DNA from: 2-02-FULL-47-50 sp964479045
GTDB taxonomy: Bacteria; Pseudomonadota; Gammaproteobacteria; Eutrophobiales; Eutrophobiaceae
Assembly: GCA_964479045.1 (NCBI GenBank)
Contig: CAYZJI010000013.1
Span: 7,943-71,942 of the forward strand
Reading direction: 5' to 3'
Length of the DNA: 64,000 nt
In this document: piece by piece, positions 26,190 to 34,636 of the stretch
Numbering within the stretch: the first letter of the stretch is position 1
Layout: every line of letters begins with the position of its first letter
Position numbers and translations under genes: made by a program
The notes under the pieces: model-generated
Told to the model about the DNA's origin: nothing
The model's input: only the letters and a program-made list of their open reading frames with translations
Database searches by the model: none

Positions 26190-27050
26190 TTATTTGATTC
26201 TCTTCAGTATTCCGTCCAGTTCATCGAGCGAGTTGTACTGGATTTCCAGTGTCCCCCTGCCCTTGCCGGACTGCTTGATGGTCACTTTCGCGCCCAGTTT
26301 TCCGGACAGATCGTCCTGCAGACGGCGGATATTCGGATCCGGTTTCTTGCTGGATGATTTTTTTGTATGGCCGGATTTTTGTGTGTTGCTGACCAGCCGT
26401 TCCGTTTCACGTACAGACAAGCCGTTACTGACCACACGCCGGGCAATTTCCGGCTGCTGTTCTCGTGGTAAAGATACAATGGCACGGGCATGGCCCATTT
26501 CCAGACTGCCGTTCTGCACCAGCTTCTGTACCTCAGGATGCAATTCCAGTAACCGTAACAGGTTGGTCACGGCAGATCGTGAGCGGCCAACGGATTCCGC
26601 AATGGCCTCATGCGTCATTTTGAATTCTCGCAGCAACCGGGACAGGGTCTGCGCTTCTTCCAGCGGATTCAGATCCTCACGCTGGATATTTTCAATGAGT
26701 GCAATACAGGCTGCGGCCTGATCGGGGACATCCCGGATCACCGCCGGGATTTCGTGCAGGCCGGCCATTTGTGTGGCCCGCCAGCGCCGCTCACCGGCGA
26801 TTAATTCAAACTTGTCAGTACCTTTGATGGGCCGCACCAGTATTGGCTGCACCACCCCTTGCTGACGGATGGAATCTGCCAGTTCCTGCAAGGCTTCCGG
26901 CTTCATGGTTTTGCGCGGTTGGTAACGGCTTTGCTTGATGAGGTCGACGGGTAAATTACGGAGTTTGTCGCCGGCAACTGTTTCAATTGAGGTTGCTGTA
27001 GCAGTGCCCAGTAGCGCATCGAGACCTTTTCCCAGCCCGCGTTTTACCAT
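26190..27050 (-). CDS. parB: Chromosome-partitioning protein ParB
   Basis: A 286-residue CTPase clamp that loads at parS sites near the origin. The CTP-binding motif GERRWRA is at 86-92, followed by ALIENIQREDLNPLEEA, and the helix-turn-helix lies around KMTHEAIAESVGRSRSAVTNLLRLL. The C-terminal dimerisation domain ends LDELDGILKRIK. It is 3 bases after parA. No full parS palindrome was recognised in the window. Confidence 0.96.
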   Translation of the reverse strand: MVKRGLGKGLDALLGTATATSIETVAGDKLRNLPVDLIKQSRYQPRKTMKPEALQELADSIRQQGVVQPILVRPIKGTDKFELIAGERRWRATQMAGLHEIPAVIRDVPDQAAACIALIENIQREDLNPLEEAQTLSRLLREFKMTHEAIAESVGRSRSAVTNLLRLLELHPEVQKLVQNGSLEMGHARAIVSLPREQQPEIARRVVSNGLSVRETERLVSNTQKSGHTKKSSSKKPDPNIRRLQDDLSGKLGAKVTIKQSGKGRGTLEIQYNSLDELDGILKRIK

Positions 27051-27053
27051 CGA

Positions 27054-27839
27054 TCAATGCTCCACTGCAGCACCGGGTTTTTCCCGGCGCAACATTTCAC
27101 CGGCCAGCGCAAGATAGGCGAGAGCACCGCTCGAAGCCTTGTCATATTTGATCACCGGCAATCCATGACTTGGCGCTTCTGCAAGACGCACATTGCGCGG
27201 GATGATGGTGCGATACACTTTCTCGCCGAAATGTTCCAGCAACTGTGCCGAGACCTGCGTGGCCAGATTATTGCGTGGGTCATACATGGTACGCAGCAAT
27301 CCTTCAATTTTCAGTTCTGGATTCAGATATTTTTTAATCTTTTCAATGCTGCCGATCAGGGCGGTCAATCCTTCTAGTGCATAATATTCACACTGCATCG
27401 GGATGATGACAGCGGTTGCGGCCACGAGTGCATTCACAGTCAGCATGTTCAACGCAGGCGGACAATCAATAAAAATAAAATCGTAATTGTCCCGGATTTC
27501 GTCCAGCGCCTTGCGCAAGCGTACTTCCCGTGCCAGTTCATCGAGAAGAGCAACTTCAGCACCTGTCAAATCACCGTTACTCGGCAACAGATCATAGCCA
27601 CTGTCTGGGGCCGGAATAATCACATCGCCAATCGACTTGTCACCCATCAGCACATCATAGGCAGAACTCTCGAGTGTCATCTTGTTGATCCCGCTGCCCA
27701 TGGTGGCATTACCCTGCGGATCGATATCCACCAGCAATACCCGCCGTTTGGCCGCGGCCAGTGATGCCGCCAGATTGACGCTGGTGGTGGTCTTTCCCAC
27801 CCCGCCTTTCTGGTTGGCGATTGCAATGATCTTGGTCAT
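27054..27839 (-). CDS. parA: Chromosome-partitioning ATPase ParA
   Basis: A ParA/Soj ATPase of 261 residues from MTKIIAIANQ. The deviant Walker A KGGVGKTTTSVNLAA starts about residue 11, with DIDPQGNATMG and the FIDCPPALNML Walker B region intact. ATG at 27839 is chosen because it sits where ParA proteins normally begin; a GTG eight codons upstream is possible. It lies between rsmG and parB in the usual ori-proximal order. Confidence 0.96.
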   Translation of the reverse strand: MTKIIAIANQKGGVGKTTTSVNLAASLAAAKRRVLLVDIDPQGNATMGSGINKMTLESSAYDVLMGDKSIGDVIIPAPDSGYDLLPSNGDLTGAEVALLDELAREVRLRKALDEIRDNYDFIFIDCPPALNMLTVNALVAATAVIIPMQCEYYALEGLTALIGSIEKIKKYLNPELKIEGLLRTMYDPRNNLATQVSAQLLEHFGEKVYRTIIPRNVRLAEAPSHGLPVIKYDKASSGALAYLALAGEMLRREKPGAAVEH

Positions 27840-27896
27840 GGATGTCGATAGCCGGTTAGTCACTGACTGATTAATCGTTGGCCTATTATTGCATAG

Positions 27897-28544
27897 TCAA
27901 TTCATGCCGGGTAAAGCACTGATTTCGACCAGTTGACGCCCTTCCCGGATGCCGGGCACCGTCAGGGGATGGGTTTGCACCCGCAGGGTGTCGTGATCCA
28001 ATACTGCCAGTTCATCCGCAATATCATCGCCTTTCATGGCCAGCAGCTTGCCATCAGGAGCCAGCAGGTGCCGGGTTTGTTTGTAAATAACTTCCAGACT
28101 GGCAAACGCACGGGTGATGATGGTCGAAAACAGTGGCTCGGCACGGTACAGTTCTGCCCGCTTGCAGACGGTTACCACATTTTTTAATTTGAGCTCAATG
28201 ACCGCCTGGTTCACAAAACGTATTTTTTTGTGATTGCTGTCCAGTAATGTCCAGGACCGTTCCGGTTCCGCGAGCGCCAGGATCAGACCCGGAAGCCCTG
28301 CCCCTGTCCCCACATCCAGACACTGTTTTCCATGCAGGTAAGGCAATACCGACAGGCTGTCCAGAACATGATGGGTGATCATCTTTTCCGGTTCGCGGAT
28401 CGCCGTCAGGTTATAAGCGGCATTCCATTGTTGCAGAAGGTCAAGATAACGCAGGTAGCTTGCAACCGGTTGCTGCTCCGGCGGCAACAGCATCTGGCTC
28501 AGACCATCCTGAAGCAGGCGGGAAATATCTGTGGGATGGTTCAA
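27897..28544 (-). CDS. rsmG: 16S rRNA (guanine527-N7)-methyltransferase RsmG
   Basis: A 215-residue SAM-dependent methyltransferase. The family start YLRYLDLLQQWNAAYNLTAIR, followed by HVLDSLSVLPYL, and the SAM site CLDVGTGAGLPGLILAL are intact. Its start overlaps the end of mnmG by 4 bases, the standard mnmG-rsmG coupling. Confidence 0.96.
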   Translation of the reverse strand: MNHPTDISRLLQDGLSQMLLPPEQQPVASYLRYLDLLQQWNAAYNLTAIREPEKMITHHVLDSLSVLPYLHGKQCLDVGTGAGLPGLILALAEPERSWTLLDSNHKKIRFVNQAVIELKLKNVVTVCKRAELYRAEPLFSTIITRAFASLEVIYKQTRHLLAPDGKLLAMKGDDIADELAVLDHDTLRVQTHPLTVPGIREGRQLVEISALPGMN

Positions 28545-30436
28545 GCCGTTTTCTGGTAAACGGCGGAATGTTTCTTGAGATAGATGCGCAGCAGTGAAAG
28601 CGCCGCGGGCGTGACCCCCGGAATGCGCGAAGCCTGCCCCAGACTGTATGGACGAATCTGTGAGAACTTCTGGATCATCTCGGCGGACAGTCCGCGGACT
28701 TGTGCATAATCCAGCCCTTCCGGCAACACGGTATCTTCATGGCTCCGGTTGCGTTCGATCTCTTCCGCCTGCCGATCAATATAACCGCTGTATTTGGCCT
28801 GAATCTCAACCTGTTCTTTCACATCCGCTGCAATATGCGCATGATCAATACCCAACAGATCCAGCAACCGGGTATACGTCACCTGTGGCCGGTGCAGTAA
28901 CTGCATGAGGGTATATTCATGGCCCATGGCCTTGCCGAGTTGTTCAACGGCAAGGGTTTCCGGTATCGCATCAGGTTGCACCCAAGTGTTCTCCAGACGC
29001 TGCTGTTCCCGGGCAATCGCTTCACGCCGTTGTGCAAACTGCTGCCAGCGTTCATCGTCCACCAGTCCCAGCCGCCGGCCGGTTTCGGTGAGGCGCAGAT
29101 CGGCATTGTCTTCACGCAATAACAAACGGTATTCGGCGCGGCTGGTGAACATGCGATAGGGTTCATTGGTGCCACGCGTGATCAGATCATCGATCAAGAC
29201 CCCGATATAGGCTTCATCACGGCGCGGACTCCAGTACGATTCGCCTTTGACCCTCAATGCTGCATTCAGTCCGGCAATAAGTCCCTGTGCCGCGGCTTCT
29301 TCATAACCGGTGGTGCCGTTGATTTGTCCCGCGAAGAACAGGCCCCTGATAAATTTTGTTTCGAGCCACGGTTGCAGATCGCGTGGATCAAAATAATCAT
29401 ATTCAATCGCATACCCCGGACGGGTGATGTGTGCATTCTCAAAGCCCTTGATGGAACGCACCAGATCATACTGCACATCGAACGGCAGGCTGGTGGAGAT
29501 GCCGTTCGGATAGACCTCGTGCGTGTTCAGTCCTTCCGGTTCAATAAAAATCTGGTGTGACGTTTTGTCGGCAAAACGCACGACCTTGTCCTCGACCGAA
29601 GGACAATAGCGCGGACCAGTGCCTTCAATTTTGCCACTGTACATCGGCGAACGGTGTATGGCGCCACGGATAATCTCATGCGTGCGCTCATTGGTATGCG
29701 TGATATGGCAGGACACCTGGTGCGGATGTTCAGCCGCATTGCCGATAAATGAAAATACCGGCACCGGCGTATCACCCGGCTGTTCCTGTAAACCTGTGTA
29801 ACCGATGGACTTGCCATCAATACGCGGCGGTGTGCCGGTTTTGAGCCGTCCCACCCGGAATGGTAGTTCGCGTAATCGTTTGGCCAACGCATTGGCTGGT
29901 GGATCGCCGGCACGGCCACCGCTGTAATTACTGTCGCCGATATGGATGAAACCACCAAGAAATGTGCCTACAGTCAACACTACGCTTTGCGCATAAAACC
30001 TGACACCCATCTGGGTGATCACGCCTTTGATGGTTTCACCTTCAACGATCAGATCATCAACGGCCTGTTGAAAGATAGAGAGATTGGGCTGCTGTTCAAG
30101 CGCAGGCCTGACAACCGATTTATACAGGGCACGATCAATCTGTGCGCGGGTGGCGCGTACCGCTGGCCCTTTGCTGGCGTTCAGTATCCTGAACTGGATA
30201 CCGCTGCGATCCGCCGCACGGCCCATCAATCCACCCAACGCATCGATTTCCTTGACGAGATGCCCTTTGCCAATTCCGCCAATGGCCGGATTGCAAGACA
30301 TCTGTCCGAGCGTATCCACGCTGTGAGTAAGTAACAAAGTCTTTACGCCCTGACGGGCGGACGCGAGCGCGGCTTCGGTTCCGGCATGCCCGCCACCGAC
30401 AATGATCACATCGAATTGTTTTGGGTACGTCGTCAT
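28541..30436 (-). CDS. mnmG: tRNA uridine 5-carboxymethylaminomethyl modification enzyme MnmG
   Basis: A 631-residue FAD enzyme that works with MnmE on the wobble uridine of several tRNAs. The FAD-binding VIIVGGGHAGTEAALASAR motif is at the N-terminus. The conserved CNPAIGGIGKGHLVKEIDALGG and GGFIHIGDSNYSGGRAGDPPA segments, plus GLFFAGQINGTTGYEEAAAQG, are present. mnmE is not upstream here; heptad element D and speE are there instead. Confidence 0.97.
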   Translation of the reverse strand: MTTYPKQFDVIIVGGGHAGTEAALASARQGVKTLLLTHSVDTLGQMSCNPAIGGIGKGHLVKEIDALGGLMGRAADRSGIQFRILNASKGPAVRATRAQIDRALYKSVVRPALEQQPNLSIFQQAVDDLIVEGETIKGVITQMGVRFYAQSVVLTVGTFLGGFIHIGDSNYSGGRAGDPPANALAKRLRELPFRVGRLKTGTPPRIDGKSIGYTGLQEQPGDTPVPVFSFIGNAAEHPHQVSCHITHTNERTHEIIRGAIHRSPMYSGKIEGTGPRYCPSVEDKVVRFADKTSHQIFIEPEGLNTHEVYPNGISTSLPFDVQYDLVRSIKGFENAHITRPGYAIEYDYFDPRDLQPWLETKFIRGLFFAGQINGTTGYEEAAAQGLIAGLNAALRVKGESYWSPRRDEAYIGVLIDDLITRGTNEPYRMFTSRAEYRLLLREDNADLRLTETGRRLGLVDDERWQQFAQRREAIAREQQRLENTWVQPDAIPETLAVEQLGKAMGHEYTLMQLLHRPQVTYTRLLDLLGIDHAHIAADVKEQVEIQAKYSGYIDRQAEEIERNRSHEDTVLPEGLDYAQVRGLSAEMIQKFSQIRPYSLGQASRIPGVTPAALSLLRIYLKKHSAVYQKTA

Positions 30437-30470
30437 ATTGGATAATTATACTCTGTGACCGGGGATTCGG

Positions 30471-30540
30471 GGCTCGTGACTCGCAGCTCGTAAAACAAAA
30501 CCATCAATACATTTACGAGCGACGAGTCCCGAGCCACTAG
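30471..30540. repeat. Heptad-repeat inverted element D
   Basis: Left arm units GGCTCGT, GACTCGC, AGCTCGT (30471-30491). Right arm units TTACGAG, CGACGAG, TCCCGAG, CCACTAG (30513-30540). The 24-base arms 30471-30494 and 30512-30535 match as inverted repeats at 21 positions around a 17-base loop. It occupies the gap between speE and mnmG and runs into the speE stop codon. Confidence 0.8.
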
Positions 30541-31391
30541 CCACACTCCTTCAACGCCTCGATTATGTAATCAGGCAACGACTGGGCCGCCGAGTGGATG
30601 TCCGCGTTGTAATACCGGGTCGGGAAGGTTTTCTTGCGCGCCGCCGTTTCACGGAATCCTTTGAGCTTTTGCCCTTTCCGCGCCATGGTTGCCGACCACC
30701 AACCGGATGGATACGTGCATTGCGGGAAGTGCATGGTCTTCACATCATCCGCGCCTGCCTGCCGCATGGCCTTATGGATATGGGTGATGATGTCCACATT
30801 AAATAATGGTGACTCACTTTGCGCCACCAGCAGACCACCATCACGCAACACGCGCAGGCAATCGCCATAAAACTCCGGTGAAAACAATCGCGCGGCCTGC
30901 CCGACGGGATCCGTGGTATCCAGAATAATCACATCCACCTGATCACCTTTGGTGTCATGCATCCACTGGATGGCATCCTGAAACAGGAATTCGGCACGCG
31001 GATCGTTGTTGGCCTCACACAATTCCGGGAAAAATTTTTCGGATACGCGGGTCACGCGCTCATCCAGTTCTACCTGCAAAGCACGTTCTACCTGCTTGTG
31101 CTTGAGGACTTCTTTGAGGGTACCGCAATCACCACCCCCAACGACAACCACCTGTTTCGGATTGGTGTGGGTAAACAACACCGGGTGGGTCATCATCTCG
31201 TGGTAGATAAAATTATCACGGCTGGTGAGCATGACCAGACCATCCAGCGTCATCAACCGGCCGAAGGTTTCGGTCTCGTAAATCTCGATACGCTGCCAGG
31301 CTGATTGCTCGTCATGCAATTTGCGCTTGATGCCAAGCGAAACACCATAGCCATTGGCCTTTTCGGTGAACCAGGATTCATCCGTGGTCAT
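30537..31391 (-). CDS. speE: Spermidine synthase SpeE
   Basis: A 284-residue aminopropyltransferase that makes spermidine from putrescine and decarboxylated SAM. Motifs include WFTEKANGYGVSLGIKRKLHDEQS, YHEMMTHPVLFTH, the VVVVGGGDCGTLKEVLKH nucleotide site and the catalytic DTTDPVG. ATG at 31391 is chosen, with GGGGG about 10 bases upstream, over an ATG 11 codons earlier. speA lies 3.2 kb away. speD, aguA and aguB are not in the window. The stop codon falls within heptad element D. Confidence 0.95.
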   Translation of the reverse strand: MTTDESWFTEKANGYGVSLGIKRKLHDEQSAWQRIEIYETETFGRLMTLDGLVMLTSRDNFIYHEMMTHPVLFTHTNPKQVVVVGGGDCGTLKEVLKHKQVERALQVELDERVTRVSEKFFPELCEANNDPRAEFLFQDAIQWMHDTKGDQVDVIILDTTDPVGQAARLFSPEFYGDCLRVLRDGGLLVAQSESPLFNVDIITHIHKAMRQAGADDVKTMHFPQCTYPSGWWSATMARKGQKLKGFRETAARKKTFPTRYYNADIHSAAQSLPDYIIEALKECG

Positions 31392-31512
31392 GTGTTGAAT
31401 TCCCCCAAAATCGTTGTCAGGCAAGGCGCGGCATGATAACGGAAAACTCTGAAATAAACGAGAAAATCACCTGATTCCGGAGATAATGGTTACTGGCCGT
31501 TGATGGCCGGTT

Positions 31513-32061
31513 CTACATCTGCACCAGCCCGAGATTATGCTTGTGGTCATTCTTGAGCTTCACATAATGGGCGGCAGAATATTCCAGCGATTCCAGCTCC
31601 TGCTCCGTCAGCTTCCGCACCTGTTTAACCGGACTCCCTACATAAAGGTATCCGCCCTCGAGTTTCTTGCCCGGAGGTACGAGGCTGCCCGCTCCCAGTA
31701 TCAGTTTGTCCCCCAGTACTGCGCCGTCCATGATGGTGGAGGACATCCCGATCAGACACAGGTTGCCGACCGTACAGGCATGCAGGATCACACGGTGGCC
31801 GACCGTCACGTCATCACCGACATTCAATGCATACCCGCCCGGCGTGTATTTCCCGTCATGGGTCACATGCAAAACGCACGCATCCTGGATGTTCGTGCGT
31901 TTGCCGATTCTGATGGAATTCACATCGCCGCGTGCCACCACAAACGGCCATAACGAAGAATCGTCATCGATGCTCACATCCCCAATCACAATCGCGCCAT
32001 CATCCACATAGGCCGAGGCCGCAATTACGGGTGTATTTCCGGAAAATGTCCTGATTGCCAT
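31513..32061 (-). CDS. Gamma-carbonic-anhydrase-like protein (YrdA/CaiE type)
   Basis: A 182-residue left-handed beta-helix protein with hexapeptide repeats. The metal-ligand histidine pattern is present (VLHVTHD, then VGHRVILHAC). Many members bind zinc or iron and resemble gamma carbonic anhydrase, but activity is proven for few of the YrdA type. It is monocistronic on the minus strand. Confidence 0.88.
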   Translation of the reverse strand: MAIRTFSGNTPVIAASAYVDDGAIVIGDVSIDDDSSLWPFVVARGDVNSIRIGKRTNIQDACVLHVTHDGKYTPGGYALNVGDDVTVGHRVILHACTVGNLCLIGMSSTIMDGAVLGDKLILGAGSLVPPGKKLEGGYLYVGSPVKQVRKLTEQELESLEYSAAHYVKLKNDHKHNLGLVQM

Positions 32062-32184
32062 AATTCTTTTTAATTTTAATGGAACATTTGTACAGGTCAG
32101 TGTGTCGTATTAGTTAAATACGGCTGCATAACCAGAATAATCGAGCCGCCATGATTAAAACTATTACAAGCTCACTACACTTTA

Positions 32185-32214
32185 ATGACATGAAAACAGA
32201 TGCGGCAAAATACT
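32185..32214 (+). promoter_or_regulatory. Possible promoter of the candidate small RNA
   Basis: ATGACA (32185-32190) and AATACT (32209-32214) are separated by 18 bases and resemble weak sigma70 -35 and -10 boxes. Transcription would begin near 32221. The match is imperfect, so this is tentative. Confidence 0.3.
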
Positions 32215-32220
32215 AGACCG

Positions 32221-32304
32221 CTTCCAATAAACCAGACGATTTACAGCTATCCTCCTCCTCGCATTGTCCTGATATTAATCCCGCTTCACGGCGGGATTTT
32301 ATTT
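32221..32304 (+). ncRNA. Candidate small RNA with anti-Shine-Dalgarno-like stretch
   Basis: The gap between the minus-strand yrdA-like and cytochrome genes contains a plus-strand intrinsic terminator with no plus-strand gene before it. About 25 bases upstream of the terminator stem is CCTCCTCCTC (32251-32260), which would be complementary to purine-rich Shine-Dalgarno regions. A weak promoter could start an RNA of about 84 bases. This matches the layout of trans-acting small RNAs, but no known family was recognised. Confidence 0.35.
32277..32304 (+). terminator. Plus-strand intrinsic terminator
   Basis: An 8-bp stem AATCCCGC / GCGGGATT with a 6-base loop is followed by TTTATTTT on the plus strand. 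On the minus strand it follows the cytochrome gene stop but has a poor U-tract (AATAT), so it is mainly a plus-strand terminator. Confidence 0.7.
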
Positions 32305-32321
32305 TGGGTAGCGCTAAATTC

Positions 32322-32963
32322 CTATTTACCCCAGCCGCCACTGGCGTTGACCATGTAATCCACACCCGCTTTTACCTGTTCGTCGGTAAGATCGGCAAAG
32401 CCGCCGCGGGGCGGCATACCACGCAGACCATTAATGGCGTGGGCATAAACGGTCTCACGTCCCTGTGCGATACGCTTGGCCCAGAGCGCCTTGTTGCCGA
32501 ATTTGGGTGCTGCATTCATCCCGGCCTTGTGGCAAATCGCACAATACGTATTGTAAATCTGGCCACCGTCCACCGGTGCGCTGCCGGCTGGAGTTTCTGC
32601 AGCAGGTGCCGCAACCGCTGGCGTTTCGGCCGGTGCCGGTGCTTCTGCAGGCACTGCCGGTACAGCCTCTGCAACCGGTTCGGCTGGTACTGACGGGGCG
32701 GGTTCCACTGCGGGGGCCGCCGGTTCAGGCGTGACCACAGGCGCAGGTTCAACCGCGACGGGTTCTGCCGGTGCCGGAGTTTCAGCAGGCGCAACGGGCG
32801 GCGTTGCTTCCGGCTGGGGAATTGCAGGGACTGGCTCTACCGGCGCCGGAGTGGCCTCTGGTGCGGGCGCCGTCTGTGCCTGTTGTGCATCATCATTGCC
32901 GCAAGCGCTCAGTAGCAATGAAACAAGCAACAACAGACTGGAAAACAGATTCTTATTCAGCAT
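32322..32963 (-). CDS. Lipoprotein cytochrome c (c5 type) with a long Ala/Pro linker
   Basis: A 213-residue protein. A lipobox LLLSAC near residue 21 indicates an envelope lipoprotein. Residues about 28-128 are an Ala/Pro/Glu-rich flexible tether, and the C-terminal 80 residues are a cytochrome c domain with haem motif CAICH and an axial Met in GLRGMPPRGGF. The ending resembles cytochrome c5 (LTDEQVKAGVDYMV). It probably carries electrons in the periplasm while tethered to a membrane. The linker is unusually long and low in complexity. Confidence 0.9.
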   Translation of the reverse strand: MLNKNLFSSLLLLVSLLLSACGNDDAQQAQTAPAPEATPAPVEPVPAIPQPEATPPVAPAETPAPAEPVAVEPAPVVTPEPAAPAVEPAPSVPAEPVAEAVPAVPAEAPAPAETPAVAAPAAETPAGSAPVDGGQIYNTYCAICHKAGMNAAPKFGNKALWAKRIAQGRETVYAHAINGLRGMPPRGGFADLTDEQVKAGVDYMVNASGGWGK

Positions 32964-33075
32964 GGTAAAGTCTCCGCGGACATTTTTTGATTCATTAAAC
33001 TTTATTCATCATCCCGTGTCCGGGACAGATGTCAAATTCACTGACACGTCATGAACGTAGATTCTGCATCACATC

Positions 33076-33102
33076 GGATTTCTCGCTACGCCTGAAATGA
33101 CA
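33076..33102. repeat. Possible interspersed repeat fragment
   Basis: A stretch of the form GGATTTCTCGCTACGCC followed by TGAAATGACA resembles short intergenic sequences that I recall as recurring in many environmental bacterial genomes. Only one copy was noticed in this window. Confidence 0.25.
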
Positions 33103-33117
33103 GGTTAGTATAGAAAC

Positions 33118-34533
33118 ATGTCTTTGGACACCAAAAAACTCACTGAATTCTGTTACCGGCACTGGGACCAATCGGCACTGCCGGAATTGATCGACTACAT
33201 CCGCATTCCCAACAAATCGCCCCTGTTTGATCCGGACTGGGAACAGCATGGCCATATGGAAAAGGTGGTACAGCAATTTGCGCGCTGGTGCCAGACGCGC
33301 AATATCCCCGGTATGCAGTTTGAAATCGTGCGTCTGCCCGGCCGCACGCCACTGTTGTTCATGGATATTCCCGGCAATGTGGATAAAACCCTATTGCTCT
33401 ATGGACATCTCGACAAACAGCCCGAAATGACCGGCTGGCGCGAAGGGCTGGATCCCTGGCAGCCGGTACTGGAAGGCGAAAAACTCTATGGACGTGGCGG
33501 TGCCGATGACGGGTATGCCACGTTTGCGTCATTGATTGCGATCATGGGCCTGAAAGATCAAAACATTCCACATGCACGCTGTGTAGTCATCATTGAAGCC
33601 TGCGAAGAGAGCGGCAGTCATGATTTGCCGTTTTACATCGATGCGCTTGCTGATCGCATTGGCAAACCGGAACTGGTGATTTGTCTGGATTCCGGTTGCG
33701 GTAATTACGACCAGCTGTGGAACACCACATCACTGCGCGGCCTGGTGGGCGGCACGCTCACGGTTGAAATTCTGGAAGAAGGCGTGCATTCCGGCGATGC
33801 AAGTGGTGTCGTGCCTTCGAGTTTCCGCATCCTGCGGCAATTACTGGATCGCATTGATGATCATCAGACCGGCCGGGTGGCAGCCGATGTATTCAACGTA
33901 CCCATACCTGCCAGCCGTCGATCACAGGCCCAACTCGCCGCGATGGTGCTGGGCCATACGGTGTACACCAAATTTCCGTTTGTCCCCGGGGCCCGGCCCG
34001 TGCAGGACAATCCAGCGGAACTGATATTAAACCGCACCTGGCGGCCGGCACTTTCGATTACCGGCGCAGACGGACTGCCGCCCATCGCCAATGCCGGCAA
34101 TGTGTTACGGGCGAGCACGACGGTAAAAATATCCCTGCGCATACCGCCAACTGCTGATCCCAAGGCCGCAGCGGCAAAACTTAAAACTTTGCTGGAGAGT
34201 GATCCGCCGTACGGCGCCCGGGTAACCTTCAAGGGTGACTGGGGCTCCGGCGGCTGGCATGCCCCGGAACTGCGACCTTGGCTGGAGCAGGCCATTGATC
34301 AAGCATCACTCAATTATTTTGGCAAGGGTGCCATGCACATGGGCGAGGGCGGCACCATACCGTTCATGGGCATGCTGGGTGAAAAGTTTCCGGATGCACA
34401 GTTTCTGATCACAGGTGTGCTGGGTCCGCACTCCAATGCTCATGGGCCCAATGAATTTCTGCATATCCCCACAGCGAAAAAGCTGACCTGCTGCGTAGCG
34501 GAAGTGATTGCCAATCATTACCTACAGGCATGA
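33118..34533 (+). CDS. M20 family metallopeptidase (dipeptidase-like)
   Basis: A 471-residue zinc peptidase. Metal-binding and catalytic motifs are visible: LLYGHLDKQPE, the bridging Asp in LYGRGGADDGYATFASL, and EACEESGSHD with the general-base Glu. A dimerisation lid domain is inserted (about 210-370), and the C-terminal MGEGGTIPFMGMLGEKFPDAQFLITGVLGPHSNAHGPNEFL supplies the last ligand. It probably cleaves di- or tripeptides in the cytoplasm. A 9-bp repeat element begins directly at its stop. Confidence 0.9.
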   Translation: MSLDTKKLTEFCYRHWDQSALPELIDYIRIPNKSPLFDPDWEQHGHMEKVVQQFARWCQTRNIPGMQFEIVRLPGRTPLLFMDIPGNVDKTLLLYGHLDKQPEMTGWREGLDPWQPVLEGEKLYGRGGADDGYATFASLIAIMGLKDQNIPHARCVVIIEACEESGSHDLPFYIDALADRIGKPELVICLDSGCGNYDQLWNTTSLRGLVGGTLTVEILEEGVHSGDASGVVPSSFRILRQLLDRIDDHQTGRVAADVFNVPIPASRRSQAQLAAMVLGHTVYTKFPFVPGARPVQDNPAELILNRTWRPALSITGADGLPPIANAGNVLRASTTVKISLRIPPTADPKAAAAKLKTLLESDPPYGARVTFKGDWGSGGWHAPELRPWLEQAIDQASLNYFGKGAMHMGEGGTIPFMGMLGEKFPDAQFLITGVLGPHSNAHGPNEFLHIPTAKKLTCCVAEVIANHYLQA

Positions 34534-34622
34534 AACCACGGAGTACACAGACAACACGGCGGAAACAATTTATTTTAATCAACTCGTTCATATTCTCCGT
34601 GTACTCCGTGTTCTCCGTGGTT
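34534..34622. repeat. Nonamer-repeat element with 15-bp terminal inverted repeats
   Basis: The left end AACCACGGAGTACAC (34534-34548) and right end GTGTTCTCCGTGGTT (34608-34622) are inverted repeats with one mismatch. The right arm consists of 9-base units TTCTCCGTG, TACTCCGTG, TTCTCCGTG. The element fills the gap between the M20 peptidase and speA and touches the peptidase stop codon. It resembles the heptad elements but with period 9. Confidence 0.75.
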
Positions 34623-34636
34623 AATAATAAACCTGT

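Noticed and set aside
26395..26420. Possible parS site inside parB
   Set aside because: Only a GTTTCACGT half-site is present; about 10 of 16 positions match the parS palindrome, so it is not convincing.
31493..31512. Hairpin after the gamma-carbonic-anhydrase-like gene
   Set aside because: The stem contains a mismatch and no U-tract follows, so it is weak evidence.
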